Origin: Methylopila jiangsuensis
GTDB taxonomy: Bacteria > Pseudomonadota > Alphaproteobacteria > Rhizobiales > Methylopilaceae
Assembly (NCBI RefSeq): GCF_027922305.1
Contig: NZ_BSFK01000007.1
Span: forward strand, 186,001 to 250,000
Reading direction: 5' to 3'
Length of the DNA stretch: 64,000 nt
The translations under genes were made by a program, and so were the position numbers. A model generated the notes under the pieces. The model was given only the letters and a program-made list of their open reading frames with translations. It made no database searches and was not told the DNA's origin. Below are positions 17,982 to 27,585 of the stretch, piece after piece (position 1 is the first letter of the stretch; every line of letters starts with the position of its first letter).

Positions 17982-20633
17982 ATGAGCGGCGTCAACGAGA
18001 TCCGAAAGACCTTCCTGGACTACTTCCGGAAGGAGGGCCACGCGGCCGTCGCCTCGGGCCCTCTGGTCCCCCGCAACGATCCGACGCTGATGTTCACCAG
18101 CGCCGGCATGGTGCAGTTCAAGAACCTGTTCACCGGGGTCGAGCGCCGCGACTACGCCAGGGCGACCACCGCGCAGAAGTGCCTGCGCGCCGGCGGCAAG
18201 CACAACGATCTGGACAATGTGGGCTACACCGCCCGGCATCACACCTTCTTCGAGATGCTCGGCAACTTCTCGTTCGGCGACTACTTCAAGGAGCGCGCGA
18301 TCGAGCTGGCCTGGGGGCTGGTGACGAAGCATTTCGATCTGCCGAAGGACCGCCTGCTCGTCACCGTCTACATTGACGACGACGAGGCCTACGGCCTGTG
18401 GAAGAAGATCGCCGGCTTCTCCGACGACCGCATCATCCGCATCGCGTCCTCGGACAACTTCTGGGCGGCCGGCGACACCGGCCCCTGCGGCCCGTGCTCC
18501 GAGATTTTCTTCGATCAGGGCGACAAGCTCGCGGGCGGGCCTCCCGGCAGCCCGGACGAGGACGGCGACCGGTTCCTTGAGTTCTGGAACCTGGTCTTCA
18601 TGCAGTACGATCAGGTCGCGCCTGGCGAGCGCCAGCCGCTGCCGCGCCCGTCCATCGACACCGGCATGGGCCTCGAGCGCATCTCCGCCATCCTGCAGGG
18701 CGCGTCGTCCAATTACGACATCGACCTGTTCAAGGCGCTGATCGCCGCGGCGGTCGAGGCGACGGGCGTGCCGGCGGAAGGAGCGGCGCGGGCGAGCCAC
18801 AGGGTCATCGCCGATCATCTGCGCGCGTCGAGTTTCCTGGTGGCGGAAGGCGTGCTGCCGTCCAACGAAGGCCGCGGCTACGTGCTGCGCCGCATCATGC
18901 GCCGCGCCATGCGCCACGCCCAGCTGCTGGGCGCGGCGGAGCCGCTGATGTGGCGGCTGGTGCCGGCGCTGATCCGTGAGATGGGCGCCGCCTATCCGGA
19001 GCTGGTGCGCGCCGAGGGGCTGATCTCCGAGACGCTGCAGCTTGAGGAGGTGCGGTTCCGCACCACGCTGGCGCGCGGGCTCGGGCTGCTGGACGAGGCG
19101 TCGGCCGGGCTCGGAGAGGGCCAGAGCCTCGCGGGCGAGACCGCCTTCAAGCTTTACGACACCTATGGCTTCCCGCTCGACCTGACCCAGGACGCGCTGC
19201 GCGCGCGGGGCGTCTCGGTGGACGTGGACGGCTTCAACGCGGCCATGGCGCGGCAGAAGGCGGAGGCCCGCGCCGCCTGGGCGGGCTCGGGCGAGGCCGC
19301 GACCGAGACCGTCTGGTTCCCGATCCGGGAGCGAGTCGGCGCGACCGAGTTCCTGGGCTATGGCGCAGAGCAGGCGGACGGCCAGGTCGTGGCGCTGCTG
19401 AAGGACGGCGCCGAGGTGACCACGCTCTCCGCGGGCGAGAGCGGTCTGCTCGTCGCGAACCAGACGCCGTTCTACGGCGAGTCCGGCGGCCAGGTCGGCG
19501 ACGTGGGCGTGCTGAGCGCGCCCGGCGTCGAGGCGGTGGTGAGCGACACCCAGAAGAAGCTCGGCGACGTGTTCGTGCACACGGTCGAGGTGCGCGAAGG
19601 GTCGATCGCCGTCGGCGACGGGCTGACCTTCACGGTGGACCACGAGCGGCGGCGCAAGGTGCGCGGCAACCACTCCGCCACCCATCTGCTGCACGAGGCG
19701 TTGCGGCTCACGCTCGGCGACCATGTGGCGCAGAAGGGCTCGCTGGTGGCGCCCGACCGGCTGCGCTTCGACTTCAGCCATCCGAAGCCGATCTCGGACA
19801 GTGAGCTTGAGCGCATCGAGGCCATCGCCAACGGGGTGGTGCTGCAGAACGCGCCGGTGGTGACGCGCGTCATGGGGCTGGAGGAGGCGCGGGCCTCCGG
19901 CGCCCGCGCGCTGTTCGGCGAGAAGTACGGCGACGAGGTCCGGGTCGTGTCCATGGGGCGCGGGGCGGACGACGCCACCTATTCGGTCGAGCTCTGCGGC
20001 GGCACCCATGTGGGCGCGACCGGCGAGATCGGCGCCATCACCATCGTGGGCGAGAGCGGCGTCGCCGCGGGCGTGCGCCGGGTCGAGGCGCTGACCGGCG
20101 AGGCGGCGCGGCGGCATTTCGAAACCCAGAACGCGCGCGTCGCTGACGTCGCTGCGCTCCTGAAGGCGCCCGAGGCCGAGATCGTGGAGCGGATCGAGAC
20201 GCTGCTCGATGAGCGCCGGAAGCTTGAGCGCGAGCTGGTCGACGCGCGCAAGAAGCTCGCCATGGGCGGCGGCGGGGCCGACGGCGCCGACGCGGTGCGC
20301 GAGGTCGGCGGCGTCAAGCTGTTCGCCCGCGCGGTCGAGGGCATCGAGATGAAGGACCTCAAGAGCCTCGTGGACGAGGCCAAGAAGTCGCTCGGTTCCG
20401 GGGTCGCGGCGATCGTGGGAGTCACCTCCGAGGGCAAGGCCGGCGTGGTGGTCGGCGTCACCGCCGACCTGACGTCGCGGTTCAACGCGGTCGATCTGGT
20501 GCGCGCGGCCTCCGCCGCGCTCGGCGGATCGGGCGGCGGCGGCCGGCCGGACATGGCGCAGGCGGGCGGCCCCGAGGGCGCCAGGGCCGCGGAGGCGCTC
20601 GACGCCGTCGCCGCCCGGCTGTCGGCGGCCTGA
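17982..20633 (+). CDS. alaS: Alanyl-tRNA synthetase
   Basis: An 883-aa class II synthetase with normal length and domain order. The catalytic domain starts [14 protein letters not shown], with [15 protein letters not shown] and [17 protein letters not shown]. The editing domain carries [12 protein letters not shown] and the zinc-type motif [13 protein letters not shown]. The DHHA1-like oligomerisation domain lies at the C-terminus. It charges tRNA-Ala and clears mischarged Ser or Gly. Monocistronic placement between recA and the rib genes is common in this order. Confidence 0.98.
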   Translation: MSGVNEIRKTFLDYFRKEGHAAVASGPLVPRNDPTLMFTSAGMVQFKNLFTGVERRDYARATTAQKCLRAGGKHNDLDNVGYTARHHTFFEMLGNFSFGDYFKERAIELAWGLVTKHFDLPKDRLLVTVYIDDDEAYGLWKKIAGFSDDRIIRIASSDNFWAAGDTGPCGPCSEIFFDQGDKLAGGPPGSPDEDGDRFLEFWNLVFMQYDQVAPGERQPLPRPSIDTGMGLERISAILQGASSNYDIDLFKALIAAAVEATGVPAEGAARASHRVIADHLRASSFLVAEGVLPSNEGRGYVLRRIMRRAMRHAQLLGAAEPLMWRLVPALIREMGAAYPELVRAEGLISETLQLEEVRFRTTLARGLGLLDEASAGLGEGQSLAGETAFKLYDTYGFPLDLTQDALRARGVSVDVDGFNAAMARQKAEARAAWAGSGEAATETVWFPIRERVGATEFLGYGAEQADGQVVALLKDGAEVTTLSAGESGLLVANQTPFYGESGGQVGDVGVLSAPGVEAVVSDTQKKLGDVFVHTVEVREGSIAVGDGLTFTVDHERRRKVRGNHSATHLLHEALRLTLGDHVAQKGSLVAPDRLRFDFSHPKPISDSELERIEAIANGVVLQNAPVVTRVMGLEEARASGARALFGEKYGDEVRVVSMGRGADDATYSVELCGGTHVGATGEIGAITIVGESGVAAGVRRVEALTGEAARRHFETQNARVADVAALLKAPEAEIVERIETLLDERRKLERELVDARKKLAMGGGGADGADAVREVGGVKLFARAVEGIEMKDLKSLVDEAKKSLGSGVAAIVGVTSEGKAGVVVGVTADLTSRFNAVDLVRAASAALGGSGGGGRPDMAQAGGPEGARAAEALDAVAARLSAA

Positions 20634-20646
20634 GGCGCGGGCGGCC

Positions 20647-21261
20647 ATGTTCACCGGCATCGTCACCGACGTGGGCGAGATCGTCGCGCGGGAGGCGGAG
20701 GACGAGGTGATCCGCCTCGTGGTCGCCGCGCGCTATGAGGCGGCGGGAATCGCGCTCGGCGCCTCCATAGCTTGCGACGGCGTCTGCCTGACGGTGACGG
20801 CGGTGGAGCCGGAGGGGGCCGGCTGCCGTTTCACGGTCCAGGCCGGGCCGGAGACGCTGGCGCTCACCACCGTCGGCGGCTGGGCGGTCGGCCGGCGGAT
20901 CAATCTGGAGCGGGCGCTGAGGATCGGCGACGAGCTCGGCGGCCATGTGGTGCTCGGCCATGTGGACGGCGTGGCGGAGATCACGGCGCGCGAGGACGGG
21001 CCGGAGACGGCGCGCTTCATCTTCGAGGCGCCGGCGGAGATCGCCCGCTTCGTGGCGGTGAAGGGCTCGGTCTGCCTCGACGGGACGTCGCTGACCGTGA
21101 ACACGGTGGAGGGGCGGCGCTTCAGCGTCCATCTTATCCCGCACACGCTCAAGGAGACGACCTGGGGCGGGCGCGGGGTCGGCGACCGGGTCAACATCGA
21201 AGCCGACATGATGGCCCGCTACGCCGCGCGCCTTGCCGAGGCGCGCGACCTCGGGTACTGA
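20647..21261 (+). CDS. ribE: Riboflavin synthase, alpha chain
   Basis: A 204-aa enzyme made of two similar lumazine-binding barrels. The family start [10 protein letters not shown] is present, with [28 protein letters not shown] in the first half (about 80-107, read in parts) and [21 protein letters not shown] in the second. It dismutates two 6,7-dimethyl-8-ribityllumazine molecules to riboflavin. It is 13 bases after alaS and upstream of ribH and nusB, the common rib-nusB grouping. No FMN riboswitch is seen here. Confidence 0.96.
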   Translation: MFTGIVTDVGEIVAREAEDEVIRLVVAARYEAAGIALGASIACDGVCLTVTAVEPEGAGCRFTVQAGPETLALTTVGGWAVGRRINLERALRIGDELGGHVVLGHVDGVAEITAREDGPETARFIFEAPAEIARFVAVKGSVCLDGTSLTVNTVEGRRFSVHLIPHTLKETTWGGRGVGDRVNIEADMMARYAARLAEARDLGY

Positions 21262-21299
21262 GCCGTCCTCATTCCAAGATTTCGAGGCTTGTCGTCCCC

Positions 21300-21785
21300 A
21301 TGGCCGAACCCAAGCGCCGCGTCGGCGGCGTAGAGCAGACGCCCGCGCGCGTGCTCCTCGTCGAGGCGCGGTTTTACGACGCCCTCGCGGATGAGCTTCT
21401 GAAGGGCGCGCTGCGCCGGATCGAGGCGGCGGGCGCCCATTGCGACGTGGTCAGCGTGCCGGGCGCGCTGGAGATTCCGGCGACCATCGCCATTCTGGTG
21501 CAGGCGGCCTCCGCGCGGCACCAGCCCTATGACGCGGTGGTGGCGCTTGGAACCGTCATCCGCGGCGAGACCACCCATTACGAAATCGTCACCGAACAGA
21601 GCGCCCGCGCGCTGATGGACCTGTCGGTCTCGCTGCGGCTGCCGCTCGGCAACGGCATCCTGACGGTGGAGAACGAGGCGCAGGCCATCGCCCGCGCCAG
21701 CGTCGACCACATGGACAAGGGCGGCGACGCCGCCGAGGCGGCGCTCGCGGTGCTGCGCATCAAGCGCGCGGCGGGGTGCGTCTGA
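21300..21785 (+). CDS. ribH: 6,7-dimethyl-8-ribityllumazine synthase
   Basis: A 161-aa lumazine synthase with [14 protein letters not shown] and [14 protein letters not shown], the substrate-binding motifs, and [16 protein letters not shown] near the C-terminus. It joins 3,4-dihydroxy-2-butanone 4-phosphate and the ribitylaminopyrimidine to make the lumazine used by RibE just upstream. The ATG at 21300 was chosen because the matching sequence begins there. The frame is open further upstream only in antiphase to ribE. Confidence 0.96.
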   Translation: MAEPKRRVGGVEQTPARVLLVEARFYDALADELLKGALRRIEAAGAHCDVVSVPGALEIPATIAILVQAASARHQPYDAVVALGTVIRGETTHYEIVTEQSARALMDLSVSLRLPLGNGILTVENEAQAIARASVDHMDKGGDAAEAALAVLRIKRAAGCV

Positions 21786-21787
21786 CC

Positions 21788-22249
21788 ATGGCCAAGGGCG
21801 AGAACCGTTCCGCCGCCCGCCTCGCGGCGGTGCAGGCGCTGTATCAGATGGACATCGCGGGCACGCCGCTGCCGGAGACGCTGGCCCAGTTCGAGTCGCA
21901 CTGGATCGGCAAGGAGATCGACGGCGAGGAGTACAAGCCGGCCGAGGCCGCGTTCTTCCGCGATCTCGTGGGCGGCGTGCTGAAGGAGCAGCGCGCGCTG
22001 GACCCGCTCATCGACCGCACATTGCAGGCCGGCTGGCCGCTGAAGCGGGTGGAGGCGATCATGCGCGCCATCCTGCGCGCCGGCGCCTTCGAACTCGGCA
22101 AGCGCAAGGACGTGCCGGTGAAGGTGGTGATCACGGAATATGTGGACATCGCCCACGCCTTCTTCGAGCGGGACGAGGCCGGCATGGTCAACGCGGTGCT
22201 GGACGCGCTGGCGCGTCAGGCGCGCGCGGACGATTTCGCCAAGGGCTGA
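21788..22249 (+). CDS. nusB: NusB transcription antitermination factor
   Basis: A 153-aa helical protein: SAARLAAVQALYQMDI near the N-terminus, and RAILRAGAFEL then VVITEYVDIAHAF in the second half, typical of NusB. With NusE (S10) it binds boxA RNA to support rRNA transcription and antitermination. It starts two bases after the ribH stop and is followed by a strong hairpin, so it closes the ribE-ribH-nusB unit. Confidence 0.95.
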   Translation: MAKGENRSAARLAAVQALYQMDIAGTPLPETLAQFESHWIGKEIDGEEYKPAEAAFFRDLVGGVLKEQRALDPLIDRTLQAGWPLKRVEAIMRAILRAGAFELGKRKDVPVKVVITEYVDIAHAFFERDEAGMVNAVLDALARQARADDFAKG

Positions 22250-22274
22250 TCGTTCTGCAGGATATGCGAAGACT

Positions 22275-22313
22275 GACGAAGGCCGGGACGGGCGGACCGT
22301 CCCGGCCTTCGTC
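22275..22313. terminator. Strong bidirectional hairpin between nusB and hupE
   Basis: A perfect 17-bp stem (22275-22291 with 22297-22313) with a 5-base GCGGA loop lies between two convergent transcripts. On the plus strand it is followed by GTTTCC. The near-symmetric flanks suggest it ends both nusB and the guanidine operon. Confidence 0.85.
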
Positions 22314-22321
22314 GTTTCCGG

Positions 22322-22921
22322 TCAGGCCACGCCGGTCAGGATCGCGAGCCCGACCACGGCGGCGAGGCCGCCGGCGGCGCGGGTGACGAGCCCGCCATGG
22401 GCCTCGCTCGCCTTGCCGATCAGCAGGCCGAAGCCCACGCCCGCGGCGTGCAGCAGGGCGGTGGCGAGCATGAAGCCGGCGGCGTAGGCGGCCCCGCCGG
22501 CGGTCTCCGGCATTTCGGCGCCGTGGGCGTAGCCGTGGAACACGGCGAACAGGCCGACGAGCGCCATGGCGGCGGCGACCGGCGCCTTCACGCCGAAGGC
22601 CACCACCGCGCCGAGCACCACGATCGACAGCGCGATGCCGGTCTCCACGAAGGGAACCGCGACGCCCGCCATGCCGAGCGCGCCGCCGATGGCCATGACG
22701 CCGACGAAGGCCGCGGGCACGGCCCAGAGCGCCCGGCCGCCGAGCTGCGCGGCGAACACGCCCACCATCACCATGGCGAGCACATGGTCGAGGCCGCCGA
22801 TCGGGTGGCCGACGCCGGCGGCGAAGCCGAAAGCGTCGCCGTGGCCGGGGTGGGCGAAGGCGAGCGAGGGGGCGAGGGCGGTCGTGGCGACGACGGTCGC
22901 GCGGAGAAGGGAACGGCCCAT
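22322..22921 (-). CDS. hupE: HupE/UreJ-family nickel permease
   Basis: A 199-aa membrane protein with a cleavable signal (ending ...LAFA before HPGHGD) and about six helices. The metal-binding family signature HPGHGDAFGFAAGVGHPIGG then LDHVLAM follows at about 23-50, and FHGYAHGAEMPE lies in the middle. HupE/UreJ proteins import or pass nickel (or cobalt) for hydrogenases and ureases. It is the last gene of the riboswitch-led operon, 20 bases after the His-rich gene, which fits supplying Ni to the guanidine hydrolase and urease. ATG 22921 has AGGAGA nine bases upstream. Confidence 0.92.
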   Translation of the reverse strand: MGRSLLRATVVATTALAPSLAFAHPGHGDAFGFAAGVGHPIGGLDHVLAMVMVGVFAAQLGGRALWAVPAAFVGVMAIGGALGMAGVAVPFVETGIALSIVVLGAVVAFGVKAPVAAAMALVGLFAVFHGYAHGAEMPETAGGAAYAAGFMLATALLHAAGVGFGLLIGKASEAHGGLVTRAAGGLAAVVGLAILTGVA

Positions 22922-22941
22922 GATGCGGTCTCCTGGGAGGG

Positions 22942-23457
22942 TCATGCGGAGCGGGTTTCGATCTGAGAGGCCTCCGTGCGGTCGTTGAGCGCCCGCGCGG
23001 AAGCGTAAGGGAGGCGGACCACCTGCTGGCCGTCGTGGAACACGAAGGCGAGTCGACGGCGGCGCGAGGTCATCTTGGCCGGAAGCGGGTCGTAACGCAC
23101 CCCCCCGCCGCCAAGCAACGGGGCCACGGCGCCCACGTCCACCATGTCCTCCAGCTCCACGCGCAGCAGGTGAAGGCGGCGTCCCGCGGCGTCCTCGCCC
23201 ACGAAGGGCACGCCCGCCATGCGCAGGAAGCTGGTGACGTCGGAGGCGGAGGCGAAGCCCTCCGCGAAGGCCGCCTCCACCAGGTCGAGATCGGTCGCGC
23301 GCGGGTCGTCCGGCGCGTCGTGAACGTGGTCGTGGGGCAGGTGCGGCGTCTGCCACTGGGTGGCGCGCGCCGGCGGGTGGTTGTGTCCGTGCCCATGGGC
23401 GTGGCCATGGGAGTGGTGGCCGCCGTGGTCGTGGGCGTGGTCGTGTCCGTAATGCAT
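22942..23457 (-). CDS. Histidine-rich protein of the guanidine operon, candidate nickel-handling factor
   Basis: A 171-aa protein whose first 47 residues contain 17 His, in HDHAHDHGGHHSHGHAHGHG-type repeats. This looks like a nickel or zinc store similar in style to tails of UreE or HypB. The remaining 120 residues are a compact, apparently soluble domain (DVTSFLRMAGVPF ... VELEDMVDVG ... LAFVFHDGQQVVRLPY) that I do not recognise. It lies between the guanidine hydrolase and hupE, with short gaps (12 and 20 bases), in a Ni-enzyme operon. A role in delivering Ni to the hydrolase is inference. No GTPase or zinc-finger motif is present. Confidence 0.75.
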   Translation of the reverse strand: MHYGHDHAHDHGGHHSHGHAHGHGHNHPPARATQWQTPHLPHDHVHDAPDDPRATDLDLVEAAFAEGFASASDVTSFLRMAGVPFVGEDAAGRRLHLLRVELEDMVDVGAVAPLLGGGGVRYDPLPAKMTSRRRRLAFVFHDGQQVVRLPYASARALNDRTEASQIETRSA

Positions 23458-23469
23458 CGGCTTAAGCCC

Positions 23470-24675
23470 TCAGTAGCTCACCGGCTTGTCGATGATGGAC
23501 TTGTGCTTGCCGAGCGTGCCGTGGGCCACCATGGAGCCCAGCGCCTCCACGATCACGCGGGTCGCGAACAAAGCGGTGATGTCGGAGGTGTCATAGGGCG
23601 GGGAGACCTCCACCACCTCGAGGCCGCAGATGCCCGGCGCGGTGACCAGTCCGAGGATCTTCAGCGCCTCCCGGGGCAGGAAGCCGCCGGGCTCCGGCCA
23701 GCCGGTGCCGGGCACGAAGCCGCAGTCGATCGAATCCACGTCGAACGAGACATAGACCGCGTCGGCGTCCTTCCAGGCGAGCTCCAGCGCGATCTCGGCG
23801 GTCTTTTCGAGCCCGTATTTCTCGATGTCCTCGATGGTCAGCACGTTGGTGTCGCGGCGGCGCGCCTCGGAGACGCCGTAGCGGGGCACCTGCCAGCCGC
23901 CGATGCCGAGCTGCACCAGATTGGTCGGACGCACGTTCGGCAGGTTGGTCGCCCAGAACCAGGGCGTGGTGTGCATGCGCTCGTCGAGATCCTTCTCCTG
24001 GATGTCGATGTGGCGGTCGAAATGGATGATGCCGATGCGCTTGGAGGTGCATTCGGCGATGCCGCGCACGCAGGGGAAGCCGATGGAGTGGTCGCCGCCG
24101 ATCATCACCGGCAGCGCGCCGGAGGAGGCCACATGGGCCACGCCGCGGGTGATCTGGTCGAACGATTTCTCGAGGTTCGCCGGGATGGTGAACACGTCGC
24201 CCGCGTCGCACAGCGTCATGGATTCGCGCAGGTCGACGCCGAGTTCGTAATTGTAGGGCGTGTAGAGCGCGGAGATGCGGCGCACGCCCTGCGGGCCGAA
24301 GCGGGTGCCGGGGCGGTAGGTGGTGCCGCTGTCGAACGGGATGCCGAGCACGGCGGCGTCGTATTTGCCCACGTCCCGCACGTTCTCCACGTAGGGCGCC
24401 TTCATGAAGGTGTTGATGCCGGCGAAATGGGGCAGCTCGCCGCGGGCGAAGGTCGGGATCGACTTGTCGGTGATGGAGTCTGCGCCGGGCAGGCCCATGT
24501 CCAGCGCCCACTGCTGCTCCTTGCGCCACATGGTCTCCGGCAGCCGGCTTTCGGCGTCGAGCGCCTTCCAGCCCTGGGTGTCCATCTTGGAGAAGTCGGG
24601 GTGGTGGCGGCGGCGGCGGGTGCGCGCGGGCGCAAGGCCGGCGAGGCGGGTCCGGCGGACAGGCGATGAGGTCAT
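23470..24675 (-). CDS. gdmH: Guanidine hydrolase (GdmH-like, ureohydrolase family)
   Basis: A 401-aa member of the arginase/agmatinase fold. Metal ligands are visible as GGDHS (193-197), HFDRHID (218-224) and FDVDSID (311-317). Agmatinases usually have DAHTD where this has DRHID, and the long N-terminus (about 100 residues before the fold) exceeds SpeB length. GTGWPEPGGFLPREAL and DLDERMHTTPWF match what I remember of the Ni-dependent cyanobacterial guanidine hydrolase. The enzyme splits guanidine to urea and ammonia. The operon's guanidine-I riboswitch, transporter and Ni permease strongly support guanidine over agmatine as substrate. Database annotation may say speB. Confidence 0.88.
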   Translation of the reverse strand: MTSSPVRRTRLAGLAPARTRRRRHHPDFSKMDTQGWKALDAESRLPETMWRKEQQWALDMGLPGADSITDKSIPTFARGELPHFAGINTFMKAPYVENVRDVGKYDAAVLGIPFDSGTTYRPGTRFGPQGVRRISALYTPYNYELGVDLRESMTLCDAGDVFTIPANLEKSFDQITRGVAHVASSGALPVMIGGDHSIGFPCVRGIAECTSKRIGIIHFDRHIDIQEKDLDERMHTTPWFWATNLPNVRPTNLVQLGIGGWQVPRYGVSEARRRDTNVLTIEDIEKYGLEKTAEIALELAWKDADAVYVSFDVDSIDCGFVPGTGWPEPGGFLPREALKILGLVTAPGICGLEVVEVSPPYDTSDITALFATRVIVEALGSMVAHGTLGKHKSIIDKPVSY

Positions 24676-24763
24676 TCGGCGTCTCCTTGGGAAAGGCTGG
24701 CCGTCTTCCCGGGGCCCGGGAACGTCATCAGCGGGGGAACTCGGCGCTTCTGGGCGCGCGGCG

Positions 24764-25543
24764 TCATTGCGCGGCCATGGTTTCGGCGGGGGGCTTCAGG
24801 AAGCCCAGCACCGGCACGGGACTGTCGCGGGTGAGGTCGAGGTCGTAGGTGATCTTGGCCCCGAAGCGGCCGGGCGCCTGGGGGTCATGGCGGGTCTTGT
24901 CGAAGGCGATGACGCGGGTGCCAAGGCCGAAGGCCTCCTTCAGGTCGTGCGTCACCATGATCACGGTCATGCCGAGCCGGGCCCAGAGCGGCTTCAGCAG
25001 CGCGTGCATCTGGGCGCGGGTGCCGGGGTCCAGCGCGCCGAAGGGCTCGTCCAGCAGCAGCACCTTGGGGTCCTTCGCCAGGGCCTGGGCGATGGCGAGG
25101 CGCTGCTGCATGCCGCCGGACAGCGCGCTGGGGTACTTGGTCCGGTGGGGCGCGAGGCCCACCGCCGTGATCAGGTCGTCGGCCTTCTCGATGGCGGCCC
25201 GACGCTTCGCCCCGAACAGGCGGGCGGCGAAGCGCGACTCTCCGAGCTCATAGGCCGCCAGCACGTTGCCGAGCACGGTGAGGTGCGGGAACACCGAATA
25301 GCGCTGGAACACCACGCCCCGGTCGGCGTCGGGCTCGTCGCGCAGCGGCTGGCCGTCCAGCGTCAAGCTCCCGCGGGTCGGCCGGTCCTGCCCCAGCACG
25401 AGGCGCAGGAACGTGCTCTTGCCGCAGCCGGAGGGGCCGACCACCGACACGAAGGAGCCGGAGGCGATGTCGAGGTTCAGGTTCTCGATCACGATCTGGT
25501 CGCCGAACTCGACCCAGACGTCGCGGACGGAGATGGCGCTCAT
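24764..25543 (-). CDS. ABC transporter ATPase (guanidine/urea-type, SsuB/TauB family)
   Basis: A 259-aa ATP-binding subunit with Walker A GPSGCGKST (36-44), signature LSGGMQQ (141-147) and Walker B VLLLDEP (161-167). It resembles the nitrate/sulfonate/taurine importers; relatives next to urea carboxylase genes lie under guanidine riboswitches. The N-terminus overlaps the permease stop by four bases. After it, 88 bases separate the guanidine hydrolase gene. It powers import through the adjacent permease and binding protein. Confidence 0.93.
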   Translation of the reverse strand: MSAISVRDVWVEFGDQIVIENLNLDIASGSFVSVVGPSGCGKSTFLRLVLGQDRPTRGSLTLDGQPLRDEPDADRGVVFQRYSVFPHLTVLGNVLAAYELGESRFAARLFGAKRRAAIEKADDLITAVGLAPHRTKYPSALSGGMQQRLAIAQALAKDPKVLLLDEPFGALDPGTRAQMHALLKPLWARLGMTVIMVTHDLKEAFGLGTRVIAFDKTRHDPQAPGRFGAKITYDLDLTRDSPVPVLGFLKPPAETMAAQ

Positions 25544-26361
25544 CGGCGTTCCCCCACATAGGCCCAGGGGAAGGCGCCGCGGGCGAGCTTCGCCAGCGCG
25601 AAGTCCATCAGGAAGGCGAGCAGGGTGATCCAGGCGACGTAAGGCAGGATCACGTCCATGGCGAGGTAGCGCCGCACCAGGAAGATGCGGTAGCCGAGGC
25701 CGCTGTCGGCCGCGATCGCCTCCGCCGCGATCAGGAACAGGAAGGCCGGTCCGATCTGCAGCCGCACGGTCTCGATCAGCCGCGGCAGCGCCTGCGGCAG
25801 CGCCACGCGCAGCACCGTGGTCCAGGTGGAGGCGCCCAGCGTCTGGGCCTTCACCAGCTGCTCCACCGGGATGGCCTGCACCGTCATGGCGATGTCGCGC
25901 ACGATCGGCGGCGCGACGCCGATCACGATCAGCACCACCTTCGACATCTCGCCGAGCCCGAACACGATGAACAGGATCGGCAATATCGCCATGGGCGGGA
26001 TCATGGAGATCACCGCCACCAGCGGGCCGCCCATGGCGTTCGCGGCCGGCAGGACGCCGAGCGCCACCCCGAGCGTCAGGCCGATCAGCGTGGCGAGCCC
26101 AAGCCCGAGCGCCAGCCGCTGCAGGCTCGCGACCGTGTCGGAGACCAGCACGATCTCGCCCGAGCGGCGGTCCGGCTCGGTCGCCATGCGGGCGGTGGTG
26201 TCCGCCATTTCGGAGATCGGCGGCAGCAGCTTGTCGTTGGGGTTGGCGGCCCGCCGCTCGGCGGAGCCGAAGACATAGACCAGCGCAAGCAGCAGGAAGG
26301 GCATCAGGGCCAGCAGGACGCGCGCGCCCCCGCCCGGCCTTATGTTCATCGCACGACGCAT
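25540..26361 (-). CDS. ABC transporter permease (SsuC/TauC family)
   Basis: A 273-aa inner-membrane protein with six or so hydrophobic segments. The cytoplasmic EAA-type loop KAQTLGASTWTTVLRVALPQ is at about 168-187. A periplasmic stretch of about 50 residues after the first helix (SAERRAANPNDKLLPPISEM...) is longer than in most SsuC proteins and is typical of the urea/guanidine-associated branch. It pairs with the binding protein upstream and ATPase downstream. The stop overlaps the ATPase start by four bases. Confidence 0.92.
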   Translation of the reverse strand: MRRAMNIRPGGGARVLLALMPFLLLALVYVFGSAERRAANPNDKLLPPISEMADTTARMATEPDRRSGEIVLVSDTVASLQRLALGLGLATLIGLTLGVALGVLPAANAMGGPLVAVISMIPPMAILPILFIVFGLGEMSKVVLIVIGVAPPIVRDIAMTVQAIPVEQLVKAQTLGASTWTTVLRVALPQALPRLIETVRLQIGPAFLFLIAAEAIAADSGLGYRIFLVRRYLAMDVILPYVAWITLLAFLMDFALAKLARGAFPWAYVGERR

Positions 26362-26434
26362 GGAGTTCTCCGATGGGCTGCGGGCATGCGTTGCAGGCCC
26401 GGACGGCTCTGGGGGAGAGCCGTCCGGGCGAACG

Positions 26435-27493
26435 TCAGAGCCTTCCGTCGGCGGCCATCTGCATGAAGGTGGGGTCGAAGCGCAGCTTCACATTGGCGGC
26501 GTCGCCCAGCGTCTTGTCCCCGGCGAAGCCGATGCCGACCACGTCCTTGCTCTTGGCGCCGTCGCCCAGCAGACCGTGGTCGAAGGAGAAGGTGCGGACG
26601 AGGTCCATGGTCTTCATGATGTCGGGGCTGGTGGCGAAGGCGACCGCGTCCGCGGGTTTGGCGAACAGCTTGGTGGCGGCGAGCTGCGCCTCGAAGCCGG
26701 CGAGGTCGGTGCCGGACTGCTTGGCCATGGCTTCGCGGGCCTCCTTGCCCTTGGCGCCGGGGTCGGCGACGAGCGCGAGCGTCTCGTACCAGATGCCGGC
26801 GAGCGCCTTGCCGAAGTCCGGGTTGTCCTTGAGCGTCTCGGTGTTCACGCCGAGCAGGTCGATGATCTCGCCGGGGATCTTGGAGCTGTCGAACACGGCG
26901 TTCGCGCCGGGCTCGGCCTTCACCTCCGCCAGCAGCGGGTTCCAGGTGACGACGGTGGTGGTGTCCGGGGCCTTGAAGGCGGCGACCATGTCGGCGTCGG
27001 AGGTGTTGACCACCTTGACATCCTTTTCCGCCAGGCCGGCGCCGTCCAGCGCGCGGGCGAGCAGGTAATGGGAGACCGACAGCTCCACCAGATTGATGCT
27101 CTGCCCCTTCAGCTCCGCCACCGTCTTGGCGGTCTTGGAGACGACGCCGTCATTGCCGTTGGAGAAGTCGCCGACGATCAGCGCGGTGGTGTCGACGCCG
27201 CCCGCGGCCGGAATGGTCAGCGCGTCCATGTTGGTCAGCGTCACCCCGTCGAACTTGCCGGCGGTGTACTGGTTGATGGACTCCACGTAGTCGTTGATCT
27301 GCGTGACCTTGATGTCGATGCCGTATTTGTCGGCCCATTTCTTCACGATGCCGCTGTCCGCGGCGTAGGGCCACGGCATCCAGCCCACATAGATCGTCCA
27401 GGCGATGTCGAAACTCTTCTTCGGCGCGGCCTCCGCCGGCGCGGCGAGCGCCGCGGCGGAAAGGGCGAGGGCGGCGATGAACCTGCGCAGCAT
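26435..27493 (-). CDS. Periplasmic binding protein of guanidine-regulated ABC transporter
   Basis: A 352-aa protein with a signal peptide (cleavage near APAEA-AP, residue 22) and the NMT1/SsuA-like fold (IAWTIYVGWMPWPYA, DGVTLTNMDALTIPAAGG). It resembles the binding proteins found beside urea carboxylase and guanidine genes (TIGR03427-type). It is the first gene after the guanidine-I riboswitch, whose aptamer ends 92 bases upstream of the ATG. The ligand is therefore probably guanidine, which is inference from regulation. ATG 27493 has GAGGAG eight bases upstream. Confidence 0.92.
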   Translation of the reverse strand: MLRRFIAALALSAAALAAPAEAAPKKSFDIAWTIYVGWMPWPYAADSGIVKKWADKYGIDIKVTQINDYVESINQYTAGKFDGVTLTNMDALTIPAAGGVDTTALIVGDFSNGNDGVVSKTAKTVAELKGQSINLVELSVSHYLLARALDGAGLAEKDVKVVNTSDADMVAAFKAPDTTTVVTWNPLLAEVKAEPGANAVFDSSKIPGEIIDLLGVNTETLKDNPDFGKALAGIWYETLALVADPGAKGKEAREAMAKQSGTDLAGFEAQLAATKLFAKPADAVAFATSPDIMKTMDLVRTFSFDHGLLGDGAKSKDVVGIGFAGDKTLGDAANVKLRFDPTFMQMAADGRL

Positions 27494-27585
27494 GGGGACT
27501 CCTCGGATCGTTCGGCCCGCGGGCCGGTGGCGTCGTCAAGGAGTTCGCGCGCACGGGACGGAGGTCGGTCCGTGGCGACGAACCC

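Noticed and set aside
23470-24675. Agmatinase (speB) as the function of the ureohydrolase
   Set aside because: The guanidine-I riboswitch, Ni genes, altered metal motif and longer N-terminus all point to guanidine hydrolase.
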